Source of the DNA: an uncultured Acidobacteriota bacterium
GTDB lineage: Bacteria; Acidobacteriota; Blastocatellia; Pyrinomonadales; Pyrinomonadaceae
Assembly: GCA_937859595.1 (NCBI GenBank)
Contig: CALMAH010000001.1
Location: 86,263-150,262 of the forward strand
Length of the DNA: 64,000 nucleotides
Reading direction: 5' to 3'
The notes under the pieces: model-generated
Seen by the model: the letters and a program-made list of their open reading frames with translations, nothing else
What the model was told of the DNA's origin: nothing
Databases searched by the model: none
Translations under genes and position numbers: made by a program
Part shown: positions 16,903 to 26,023 of the stretch, piece by piece
Position numbering within the stretch: the first letter of the stretch is position 1
Layout: each line of letters starts with the position of its first letter

Positions 16903-17083
16903 ACAGTTTGATTGATCGTCATCTATTTGTGGGCCGCCAGATCTGTGAGACTTTTCGAAACGTGCCTTGGAGTCAGAGGACAGTTGGACGTAGGTATTGC
17001 AGAGTCCGCCCCGCAGTACTGGGTCAATCAAAATATGACTATCTTACATCCTCAACACTGGTCCTCAAATTCGTATTGAACCT

Positions 17084-18663
17084 TCAGGAACGGAGCCCGG
17101 AGAAGGCATCCTTCAATACACCAACCTGCTGTTCGAGGCCATCGGCCATCTTCCGAACTTCGTCGAGAATTTTGCCGCTGTTGGACTTGATTGTTTCGGT
17201 CCACTTTCGCATTTCCTCGAGCCTCCGAGCTTCTTTCTCGATAGCCAGGATGGATTTATCTATCTTTTCGAAATCCGCAACTTCTTCGCTCCGAGCGGTA
17301 CTTTCGCGTACGCACAGCGCCTTTGCCAGGCTTAATGCAGCTTTGAGAATTACGTCGCTTGCAGTATCATCGGCGTCCCATACGACGAAGACGTCGTTAC
17401 CGAGTCGGACTATTGCATCCTGCATTGGCGGAGCGGTCTTTCTGGAAAATACGAACAGACCGACAGCAGCACCCCGGTTCTGGCGTGCCATCTCGATTTC
17501 AAGCCTGGCTTTATTAAGGTCGAAGGAAGCAGACTCTTTCGCCTCAACGACGAATTTAACGCCGCGAGCTATGCAGTCAGGCCCTAGTTCGACCACCGCA
17601 TCGCCGACTTTGCAACTCTTGATGAGCCCCGTGGTGGTGCCGGTCGCCGTGACAATATCACCCGCTTTCGCGACTTCCTGCGAAAGGACTTCTAACAATG
17701 AACACTCAAAATCTTTACCATGCGTCGTCGACCTCAAAGACTCTTCTCGTCTGGCCTTCATAGCTTCCAACGCAGAAGTGACATCCCTTTGAAAGGCGGC
17801 ATTTTGTTCGTTCTGCTGCGTAAAGATTGTGACCAGTTCTTTCTTGAGTCTGGCTAGTGCTGATTCCGAATTATCGAGCGAAAATTCGTTAGATATGGTG
17901 CGTTGTGCCGATTCGACCTTCCCAACTAGACGGCTCAGAGCCGAATCCGATTTATCGAGCGAGAATTCCTTTACGACCTCATCGATCTTGTTTGTCAGGT
18001 CACCGGTGAATTGCCCGTTCTGCTGTGTCAGCTCCGCAATCATTCGGCACATTGCTCCGTTCTTGTTATCGAGCGAAAACTCTGTGAGGATCCGTTCGGA
18101 CTCAGCCTGCAGGACTGCTCCGCCGAAAGACGAATTGCATTAACGACCCCTCCGGATTGTTCGGGGTCAAGGACGTTCATTATCGGACTGTTCTCACCTA
18201 CATGTTGGGCCAGGGCCAGAGCCATTTCTGAGCCGTCTGTCCCAACCTGACGGCGGAGTAACTGTTCAAGCTCGCCGTCCTTCCGGATAAGGCGCTCGAC
18301 CCGCTCCTGAAACCGGCCGTTGGTCGGATCAAAATAGTCTTTCAATACATTCGTTACGCCCTCAGTAAGCTGGGTTCGGTAACTTTCCAGAGTTGACCCC
18401 ATGTCGTCCAGGATCCGGTCTCCCTCGCGCCTTACTGCATCGGCATCGACCTGGCCTCGTGCGTGTTTTAATGACAGTAGGCCGATGCGAAGGGCGCCAA
18501 GTGCGTATTCGTCACGTTCGCGGCCTGCCGTTCGGACTTCCACTTCTTTGACCGAATCAGGATCGGTGACGTTCAGTTCCAGAAAGATGCTGGCAGGCGC
18601 TTCTCTCATTGAAACGGCACTATTTATCTCAAAATCGACGACGGTTTGCGTGGCGGTATTCAT
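17084..18663 (-). pseudogene. Coiled-coil protein with C-terminal PD-(D/E)XK domain, frameshifted
   Basis: Two overlapping frames read as one protein. The upstream part (from ATG 18663, GGAGCACAGAG ribosome site) gives about 185 residues with a helical body and then goes out of phase near 18115-18120. The downstream frame continues naturally with LQAESERILTEFSLDN and runs to 17084. Three EFSLD(N/K)-x-x-x-A/GA motifs occur in tandem every ~30 residues. They are followed by GKDFECSLLEVLSQE, VGDAVVELG and FVVEAKES, which match a PD-(D/E)XK nuclease core. A single missing base would restore about 525 residues. The gene follows the 63-aa gene by 24 bases and belongs to the DUF499 operon. A real pseudogene and a base-calling error are both possible. 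Confidence 0.7.
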
Positions 18664-18687
18664 CTCTGTGCTCCTGATCCTTTTTGC

Positions 18688-18879
18688 TTAAACGGTGGCG
18701 TATCGGACTCCAAGGCGGGCAAGACGCACTTGCTCTCGACGGCGGCTTTCGGTGTAGGTTAGGGAGGACGCCTCAGGCCTTTCCAAACGGCCTCGCAATT
18801 CCCAATCGGCTGAAAGAGCATTGCCTACGGCCACTGCATCGCGTCGTCCAATAATTTCGGTAAGATCTCGTCGTTTCAT
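18688..18879 (-). CDS. 63-aa protein of unknown function
   Basis: This short gene starts at ATG 18879 with a very strong AAAGGAG ribosome site and ends 24 bases before the coiled-coil gene. It encodes MKRRDLTEIIGRRD followed by a basic, arginine-rich sequence (13 arginines). There is no recognised domain; it has no signal peptide or membrane segment. The ribosome site and the tight spacing in the operon support it as a real gene. It may be an accessory or regulatory subunit. Confidence 0.6.
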   Translation of the reverse strand: MKRRDLTEIIGRRDAVAVGNALSADWELRGRLERPEASSLTYTESRRREQVRLARLGVRYATV

Positions 18880-18903
18880 TTTTTTTCTCCTTTAAAAATC
18901 AAT

Positions 18904-18945
18904 CGGCTTTTCGCCTTCCACCACTAGGTGAGATACGAAAAGCCG
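18904..18945. promoter_or_regulatory. Inverted repeat between the DUF499 and 63-aa genes
   Basis: Perfect 10-base arms CGGCTTTTCG (18904-18913) and CGAAAAGCCG (18936-18945) enclose a 22-base loop in the only sizeable gap of the operon. No T-run follows on the minus strand, so a rho-independent terminator is unlikely. A processing or stability hairpin, or a binding site, fits better. Confidence 0.5.
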
Positions 18946-18989
18946 TTTGTTCAAAAAATAGAGAAAAAATGAAAAAACTTTTGACGGGG

Positions 18990-21776
18990 CTATTCAGTAG
19001 ATATATCGTCCGAAAGTCCGAGCTCCCGCAAAGCAATTCGCGTGTCTTCGGCGTGCTGCTTCGAAACACCGTCGGGGCTTGTGGTCTCAAATGACACATT
19101 TATCCTCAAACCGGAGTTAGCCAATTTCATAAGCACCTTATAGAAGATCGAGAACTTGTTGTATGGGATCTCGCCGGACCATCTGACAACGGGTACGACC
19201 TCGGCGGACGGGGATGGTGGGAATAATATTCCTCCACCTTGAGTACCTGGTATCGTTCCTGTGTCTGTGCCGCCTGACCCGTCTCCCCCATTCCCAGGAA
19301 TATCGATCGGGGGAATTGGTGGTTCGATACGCCCTAACTCCTTGTATATCTCTGCGTCTTCTTTTTTGAGAATGAACACGTCGTCAGCGATCTCGATCTG
19401 CTCGCGAGTGATGCTTTCGTTAAAGATGAACGGGTCGTAGCCACCAGCGGTTTTAGCGACATAGGCAAACTGCCCGCTGCTGACGCCGCTTGCAATGGTT
19501 TCCTTGATGGCGTCACCGGATAGCAGACGGGGAAACTGCGGTGAAGCGAAGAATGCATCGCGAATGGATTTCGTACTCCATTCTTTGTAGACGGGCGACC
19601 AGTGGCGGGTTAGGTAACTCGAATTGATCGATGGTGTAACGTCGCCGTCCTGCGTTAGGCGGTTTAGTATGTACGCGATCATCGAGTCGGCAGCGCTCGA
19701 ATGTACGAGGCCAAGATCGATCTTGCGAAGGCTATTGTCCTTGTCGAGCAGCACAATGGTCTTGTACGTACGCCAGACGCTCTCCTTAACATCACGCCGA
19801 GCCTTTTGAAGGTTTTCGGAAAGCTGTTTCTTTTGACTCTCGTCGAGACGTAACGCCGTTGCTTCGGACTCGATCGCTTCCCAGGCGAGCACCTTTTTCG
19901 CATCTTCTCGTAGGGCCGAGTGTAGATCCGGAATGATCCAGATCAGTGCGCTCTTGAAAGTTCGGGCTGACGAACCGCTTTCCCGCGTCATCTGCTCGAC
20001 CATCTGCAATGTCCGTTCGTCCTGGATCCCGGACGACGGATCCCCAACAGCGATGGTTAACACCGGTCGATCGGAGATTTGGCCGCTTTTCTCCGGAAAG
20101 TAAACACGCTCGACGCCGCTGCCCTTTTTGAAAACTTCGGTCACCTCAGCCTTAACCCGCTCCTCGGTTTCCTTCGCTTGGACGGTGGCTCGTCGGTCGG
20201 ATAGGATCTTATTGAGGTTTGCTGCAATACCGAAACGGTACTTGTTCTTCTCGACCGACAGGTAATAGGCGTTCGTCGTGAGGGCCTCAAGCGCGGTCTC
20301 GACATTTCCGATATCAAGGTCCGGTTCAGCCACCGCAGCTCGGATCTCCGGCAAAGTTGTTTCTCCCTTCGCCTGTCCTCCATTCGACTCAAAAAAGATC
20401 GTTGTCGCGATCTTTCGATGTAACCGAGCTTTCTTGATTGCATTGATGGCTTCTTTGTCGAGCTGAATCGCGTGAGAGTCGGGCTTACCGCAGATGTCTG
20501 CAATAATGGCCGTTTCGAGCTTATCCTCTCCAAGCTGTTCAAAGACTGCACGGCGAAAATCCTGATCCTCTAGCGGAGCGGTTCCAAGCGAGATCAAATG
20601 ATCTTTATGTGCTCCCTTGAATCCGTCTGTGTAGGCCTTAGACGTCCATAGTGCGAGCATTCTCAGTACGCCGCGCGTTCGCTGAAACCGAGGCAACGCC
20701 TGCCATTTGCGTTCAAATACTGAGAGGACCATCGGGTGAAATGGATAGGCGTCGATGAATGCCTGCCGCGCGTTGTCTGTATCGAAGACCTTCGGTAGCT
20801 GGTCCTTATGGTTAGTGATCCAGTCACCGTACTCGTGGCAGGTTTGGATCGCCTCTTTCGTCAACAGAACACGGCCCTGCTGGTCGATCGCGTTTGCGTC
20901 CCACTCGAACAGCCGACGTCGGATTATCTCGGACGTCTCATTTTCGGATGACATGGCGACGGCCTTACCGAGCCGGTCCAGCACCTTCTTTAGACGCTGA
21001 TAGTCCGCCTGGTCCTCGACGGACATTTCAAGTTCTGACGCCGGTATCGAGACCGCAAGAACAGCGCCCGACCGTCCGCGCATTTCCTCAGAAAGATTGT
21101 GGAGAAATGTATACATCTGGCCCGACGCGCCTGACTTGCGGGAGCGATTGATGTAGTTCATCAACTCGTCCATTAGAATGAGGCACGGCTTGTCGGCAGG
21201 AAGAAACTTTCGAATATCGTCGCCGCCAGGGGCAGTCAGCTCGGCATCCAGGTTTGCAATCGAAGCAAAGCCTTCATCGCCGCCCAATTGGTACGCGATC
21301 TCACCCCAAGGCGTGCGACGCAAGGGCGTCCCGTCATCGCCGCCGCGCCCATTGCTTGAAAAATCCGTACCGACAAAAACTGCCGTCCGGGCGGACGGGA
21401 TCGAGTCGATTCGTGCCGCGTCCAGGATCTTGCTTACACCCGACCAGGAATTGGCCTTCGCGCCGGAGGTCGCGAGATGGTAGAGCAGCGTAAGGGCGTG
21501 GGTTTTACCGCCGCCGAACTGCGTCGCCATGTTGAACACCGCATTGGTTTCAGTTCTCTCGCCTGACAGACGCCGGACCACCTCAGATGCGATCTCGGTG
21601 AGGCTCTTGGTCATGTACGTGCGATCAAAGAAGGTCTTAGGATCGCGGTAATCGACCGCAGTATTTGGATCGGTTATACGCCCAAGATTGACCGCAAATT
21701 CTGAAGCGTCGAGAGGTCGGCCTTCTCGAAGATCCTCGCGGGGTGTAACAACGTTGTACCAGGGTTTTAATGCCAT
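18990..21776 (-). CDS. DUF499 P-loop ATPase
   Basis: The 928-aa protein begins with the DUF499 signature (MALKPWYNVVTPREDL). It has a Walker A motif FGGGKTHAL at about 88-96 and a Walker B motif LILMDELMNYI at about 200-210. A long C-terminal region follows, with a glycine/proline-rich linker (PPIPPIDIPGNGGDGSGG) before the last ~100 residues. DUF499 ATPases are related to BrxC/PglY of BREX systems and recur beside DUF1156 methyltransferases in defence islands. It lies 9 bases after the methyltransferase stop. Inferred role: a motor or sensor ATPase of a modification-linked antiphage system. Confidence 0.85.
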   Translation of the reverse strand: MALKPWYNVVTPREDLREGRPLDASEFAVNLGRITDPNTAVDYRDPKTFFDRTYMTKSLTEIASEVVRRLSGERTETNAVFNMATQFGGGKTHALTLLYHLATSGAKANSWSGVSKILDAARIDSIPSARTAVFVGTDFSSNGRGGDDGTPLRRTPWGEIAYQLGGDEGFASIANLDAELTAPGGDDIRKFLPADKPCLILMDELMNYINRSRKSGASGQMYTFLHNLSEEMRGRSGAVLAVSIPASELEMSVEDQADYQRLKKVLDRLGKAVAMSSENETSEIIRRRLFEWDANAIDQQGRVLLTKEAIQTCHEYGDWITNHKDQLPKVFDTDNARQAFIDAYPFHPMVLSVFERKWQALPRFQRTRGVLRMLALWTSKAYTDGFKGAHKDHLISLGTAPLEDQDFRRAVFEQLGEDKLETAIIADICGKPDSHAIQLDKEAINAIKKARLHRKIATTIFFESNGGQAKGETTLPEIRAAVAEPDLDIGNVETALEALTTNAYYLSVEKNKYRFGIAANLNKILSDRRATVQAKETEERVKAEVTEVFKKGSGVERVYFPEKSGQISDRPVLTIAVGDPSSGIQDERTLQMVEQMTRESGSSARTFKSALIWIIPDLHSALREDAKKVLAWEAIESEATALRLDESQKKQLSENLQKARRDVKESVWRTYKTIVLLDKDNSLRKIDLGLVHSSAADSMIAYILNRLTQDGDVTPSINSSYLTRHWSPVYKEWSTKSIRDAFFASPQFPRLLSGDAIKETIASGVSSGQFAYVAKTAGGYDPFIFNESITREQIEIADDVFILKKEDAEIYKELGRIEPPIPPIDIPGNGGDGSGGTDTGTIPGTQGGGILFPPSPSAEVVPVVRWSGEIPYNKFSIFYKVLMKLANSGLRINVSFETTSPDGVSKQHAEDTRIALRELGLSDDISTE

Positions 21777-21785
21777 AGTTCCTTC

Positions 21786-24749
21786 CTAGAATCCAAGTCC
21801 TTTCTTTCTTGCCAAGACGCCATCGACCCAGCGTTTTTCGTCCGTGCCGGTGGGATAGAGCGCTGACAGCGCGTTGGCAAGACGCCAGAAGCGTTCATCG
21901 TTCCCGACGCCGTCGTCGACGAGGAAGCGGCGGACGGCTTCGCTGCGGCCGGAGCCAAAGAGGAGCATCGTTTGGTGAATGCGATCGAGCGTCGTCGCTC
22001 CGGCTTCGGGGGCTCCGCCGATCCCCGTTGTCGATTCGTAGTCGAACTCCTCCATTTCCTCGAAGAGCTTCTTCTGTGCCTTTGTCTTTCGCTTCTTTTC
22101 GGTCGCCGAGCTGTCGACATATCCAAAAAGGTCGCGGGCACGCTCGCTGACCGGAAGCAGACGAGCTTTGTCACCCTTCACTTCTATGATCGACGTGAGG
22201 TCCTCAAGATGTGCTCCGAGACCCTGAGCGATCTTTCGCGCGGCGTCGTATTCCAGAATATAACCTTTCGTCTTGGCAGACTTGCCGCTCGACTCATCGT
22301 CATCGGACTCGTCTGCCTCGTCTTCAATCTCCGAGCTATCGGCAGCGGAAGCACCAGCAAAAAGGGTCCAAAGCCACATCGCTGTTAGTCGAGCGTCTTC
22401 TTCGAAACCGCTAGCGTCTGCTCCCTCGAAGATCATATTTAGGGCTTCCTTAGCCACCGCCGCCCATACGTATTCCAAATACTCGCGGAGGTTGACCACC
22501 TCACCGCTCGGTTTCTCAACAGAGGAATAACGCGAGAAGATCTCAAGTGCAGGGCCAAGGCATGCGAATATCGCATCGGCGCCGACGACACCTTCCTTGG
22601 CCAACCTCGGCATCCACTCGTGAACTCGGTTCGGCAGTCTTCGTAGAATTTCTCGCCAATCACCAATCTCTTCCGACAGAGTTCCATCACGATTTTCCCG
22701 CGGACGGCAAACCAGGTGCACGGACGAGGCTAAGGAACTCTGCCTTTGGGCAATCATCCGAGCAGATCTTTCAGTATCGATCGGCCACGATGCGCTTACT
22801 AGCCAGCCGGCTGACAAAAGGGCTGTTAGCAGGGCCTCCCAGGCCTCTGTCTCTGTATGCGCAAAAACTATCGTCCCGATCCCGGTTGGTTTAGTTACAC
22901 GTCTGCCCGCAGCGAAGGCGGCCGTCATACCCGCTTCGTAGTACGCCCTATCTTTCTGTTTGTGTGCAACTTCTTTATGAGGGAGGTTTTGAATAATCTC
23001 TCCCGCCTTTGGCGACTGTTCATCACCGAATAACGAGGCGTGGCGGCCATCCACCATTCGCTTGAGCCAGACGAAAAAAAAGTCGGATAGGTTCGAATAA
23101 GGTATTGAATAGTAATAGGGGGGGTCCGTGAAGTAGAGGTCTACGGAATCATCCGGAAGAATCTGCTCTGATGCTGAGGCCTGTTCTACCTGCCCTGCGA
23201 TGTTAGACACCGCTTGGGTTTCAATCATATTTGCGGTGTCTTCAATGATGCCTGACCATCCTCCACCGCTTTCCAGCGGGGAACTTTCAGCATAATCCCA
23301 GAGCATCGGAAGCGCTTGTCTCCCGAAGGTGTAACCTGGTGATTCGTTTTGATATATCCACCGACACAAGGAAGAGTTTCGATCAGCGAGCTTACTAGCC
23401 GACAACGCCAAGATCGTCTTAATGGCGGATGCAAAATTCCGATCGGCTTCAGAACTTAGGTCCAAGTCTCTAACTATGCGGCAGAATGTGCCGGTAGCTA
23501 GCAATTGCCTGTCGTTGAACAGATCCGACCATCGAGTCATACCGTAAATCGGCAGCGGAATCCGCCGAGGTTCCGAGTCTTCTATATTCTCGTTCGGAAC
23601 AAAAGACAAGCCTTCTCCACGGGATTCCCTCGCAAGGGCCTGCGAGGTCGTCTGAAGAGCCTCGAAGTCCTTAGAAGTGGGTAGCCGGTAGCTCTTTCCT
23701 TTTTGACTCCTGCTCTTTGTAACCACACAGACAAGTCGAGCATCCTTGGTGCCGCCGCGACGTGCTTTTAATTGCGCACGCACGGATGCTACCGGAGTAA
23801 TAAAAGAGCAGATCGGACACACTGCTTTTCCTTTGATTACAGTAGCGGACGATTCCCCAAGTTTCTTGTCTGTAAGTTCGAACTCTAATGATCGGGTTTG
23901 TTGGTTTGGTCTGAGTGCCACAGCAACAGACTTATTCTTCTTATTGACCAGCTGTCTCGTCCTCATAAGCGGGATTTCAAAGCCGCAGCCAGGGCCCTCG
24001 CACTTGACGGTTCGCGCCCATAGGTACGCAATAGGTTTCTCGTCTCGGGAAATAGCGGGAAAGAACTCCGCCAGTTCTTTCTCGGCTATTTCCTTTACCT
24101 TCCCTCCCCACCATCTGACTCGATCTGCAAGTTTCGGCCCGTATTTTGGTATGTACTCAAGAACTATCGTGTTCAGTAGAATGGGAATCGGATTGAGATC
24201 GCTTGCAGTAGCGTCGGCTCCGATTTTCAGTGCTTCGAGCGGTATCGCCCCACCGCCCGCAAAGGGATCGACAACTAGCGGACGAGTTCCTAGCTCACCG
24301 CCATTAGCTATGTGAGCCGCTTGGGTCAGCCTCCGGCTGGTTTCTATATAAGGCTTACTGGCCGAGTTATCCCAATTCGCGAAATCCGCAATGAAGTCAA
24401 GCAAGAGGGAACGCAGATGCTCATTGTTCTCGTATTTTGTATGCTGCTTATTCGCCGCTTCGAAACGTGTGAAGCTCTCCGCGCTCATAAGATCGCGATG
24501 GTGCCTACCCCACTTCTTCATTTCGTCGCGAGCCGCTAGACGAAAGCTCTCCGGACATTCCTCGTCGGCTGGATCTAACCAAAGCGACGCACAGTTAACG
24601 GCGCGGCATGCGGCAAGTGGCCTCCTAGCCCACCAGATATGAAGTGACTTTATGTGTCCAGAGGTGATACTAGTCTCACGCCGCGCATGCGCCGAAATTC
24701 TCTTGATCGGTAGATCTACCTCAATAAGTCGTTTGGGATATTGGTTCAT
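21786..24749 (-). CDS. DUF1156 DNA methyltransferase
   Basis: The 987-aa protein starts with the DUF1156 domain (KRLIEVDLPIKRIS...HIKSLHIWWARRPLAACRA). It then has the AdoMet motif VDPFAGGGAIPLEAL at about 162-176 and, about 370 residues later, the catalytic motif DPPYYYSIPYSNLSDFF at about 541, typical of amino-methyltransferases (N6-adenine or N4-cytosine). A zinc-binding insert (CEGPGCGFE...CPIC) lies between. The target sequence cannot be read. It overlaps DUF3780 by 4 bases. Inferred role: marking host DNA as self, so that the helicase/nuclease partners act only on unmodified DNA. Confidence 0.88.
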   Translation of the reverse strand: MNQYPKRLIEVDLPIKRISAHARRETSITSGHIKSLHIWWARRPLAACRAVNCASLWLDPADEECPESFRLAARDEMKKWGRHHRDLMSAESFTRFEAANKQHTKYENNEHLRSLLLDFIADFANWDNSASKPYIETSRRLTQAAHIANGGELGTRPLVVDPFAGGGAIPLEALKIGADATASDLNPIPILLNTIVLEYIPKYGPKLADRVRWWGGKVKEIAEKELAEFFPAISRDEKPIAYLWARTVKCEGPGCGFEIPLMRTRQLVNKKNKSVAVALRPNQQTRSLEFELTDKKLGESSATVIKGKAVCPICSFITPVASVRAQLKARRGGTKDARLVCVVTKSRSQKGKSYRLPTSKDFEALQTTSQALARESRGEGLSFVPNENIEDSEPRRIPLPIYGMTRWSDLFNDRQLLATGTFCRIVRDLDLSSEADRNFASAIKTILALSASKLADRNSSLCRWIYQNESPGYTFGRQALPMLWDYAESSPLESGGGWSGIIEDTANMIETQAVSNIAGQVEQASASEQILPDDSVDLYFTDPPYYYSIPYSNLSDFFFVWLKRMVDGRHASLFGDEQSPKAGEIIQNLPHKEVAHKQKDRAYYEAGMTAAFAAGRRVTKPTGIGTIVFAHTETEAWEALLTALLSAGWLVSASWPIDTERSARMIAQRQSSLASSVHLVCRPRENRDGTLSEEIGDWREILRRLPNRVHEWMPRLAKEGVVGADAIFACLGPALEIFSRYSSVEKPSGEVVNLREYLEYVWAAVAKEALNMIFEGADASGFEEDARLTAMWLWTLFAGASAADSSEIEDEADESDDDESSGKSAKTKGYILEYDAARKIAQGLGAHLEDLTSIIEVKGDKARLLPVSERARDLFGYVDSSATEKKRKTKAQKKLFEEMEEFDYESTTGIGGAPEAGATTLDRIHQTMLLFGSGRSEAVRRFLVDDGVGNDERFWRLANALSALYPTGTDEKRWVDGVLARKKGLGF

Positions 24750-26023
24750 TCTATTTCTGATCTATCACTGTTTTCGAACTCATCACCTTGTTCCGAAGCC
24801 ATAGGATCGACTTGCTGTTCATTTGGCTCCGCTATGTCAGTCTGTAAATGGACAAATCCTGAAAGCTCTGAGGTTTTGAGAAAGCCCGTTTCTAACGCTG
24901 CGGCCTTATTAAGAATGTATTGCGAAGCAAATGCGGCGTTCTTCACCCTACCCTGGCGAGTGATGCCCCAGATCATTTGCTGATCTAATGCAGTCCATTC
25001 GAAAGTCTTAACCGTGCTGCGTGTAAATTCCTCGGCGAGTTCTTTCAGGACTTCTTTGAGCCGATCTTTGCGTCCCGAAGGATAAGCGAAGGTGCCCCAG
25101 TCGGTATGGGGGCCGAATTCAGCAAGCAGCCGAGAATACATCTTTACGCGCAATTCGTGGGTCCACTTCTGATTCTTATTCGTCTTGGCGATCGCGAAAT
25201 TGCGCTCTTCGCTGTCTTCCTCTGGAAGCCTGGCCGTATTGCCTTCATCCGAGGTGAATTTTCCAACACTGGGCTTTGTCTGAGGCTCCATAACCTCCGC
25301 GATCTCCCTCAACCGCTCCACCAGTTTGACCAGATGCCAGTTCGCCGCGACCGACTCCCAGTGAGTATGGTCGTAGTCCCAATAATCCTGCCGCCAGTGG
25401 ACGACAACGAGCTTACGCAAGGTTTCGAGATCCGCCTGAGCAAGTAACTCGTGGTTTTCTTCGAGCTTTCGAGCCTCGTCCATCCAAGGCTGATAGTTGA
25501 ACGGAAACATGAACCGATGCTGGAAGAGTGCCTTGACAACTTTTCGCACTGCAGAGCTAAATGTCTCCGAATACAGTCCCTCGGCTGCGTCGGGATCGCC
25601 CGCCCGCGCTTCGACCTGTTCCCGGAGCCGCGGGAGATGCAGCAGGACCGCCTCCAGATCTTCGCGGGTGGGCAGCTCGTCTTCCTTGCCCATTTGGATT
25701 TTGGGCGACCTTCCCACGACACGCGGAGGTTGGTCGTTGGAGGCCTTCTTCGTGCCTGACCGCGGACGCCCCCGGTCGGTGATCCGGAGAGAAGTTTCTT
25801 CTAGGAACTCGAAATTGCGGGGATCTTTGGCCCATAGACAATACGTCGTTTCTTCAAAGACCAAATAGATGTAGTTGGACTTTTCAACATCCCCGAATGC
25901 CTCCACAGTGGTACCGTCCAGATCGATCCGAGACGGCGTTACAATCGAACACCATTTCGCCATGAAGTTGTCCTTGGAACGCTGAAGATAGTATTCGCGT
26001 CCCGACGAGTTTTCTACCTTCAT
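24746..26023 (-). CDS. DUF3780-type defence-associated protein
   Basis: The 425-aa protein starts MKVENSSGREYYLQRS at ATG 26023, which overlaps the helicase stop in an ATGA. It has two visible parts. The first ~90 residues form a beta-rich region. After a basic linker comes a helical region with WxxxARK, WRQDYWDYDHTHWES and TFEWTALDQQMIWGI elements. The C-terminal tail is very acidic (EQGDEFENSDRSEIE). DUF3780 is known from defence islands with the DUF499/DUF1156 pair. Its activity is not established; the assignment rests on order and length in addition to sequence pattern. Confidence 0.65.
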   Translation of the reverse strand: MKVENSSGREYYLQRSKDNFMAKWCSIVTPSRIDLDGTTVEAFGDVEKSNYIYLVFEETTYCLWAKDPRNFEFLEETSLRITDRGRPRSGTKKASNDQPPRVVGRSPKIQMGKEDELPTREDLEAVLLHLPRLREQVEARAGDPDAAEGLYSETFSSAVRKVVKALFQHRFMFPFNYQPWMDEARKLEENHELLAQADLETLRKLVVVHWRQDYWDYDHTHWESVAANWHLVKLVERLREIAEVMEPQTKPSVGKFTSDEGNTARLPEEDSEERNFAIAKTNKNQKWTHELRVKMYSRLLAEFGPHTDWGTFAYPSGRKDRLKEVLKELAEEFTRSTVKTFEWTALDQQMIWGITRQGRVKNAAFASQYILNKAAALETGFLKTSELSGFVHLQTDIAEPNEQQVDPMASEQGDEFENSDRSEIE

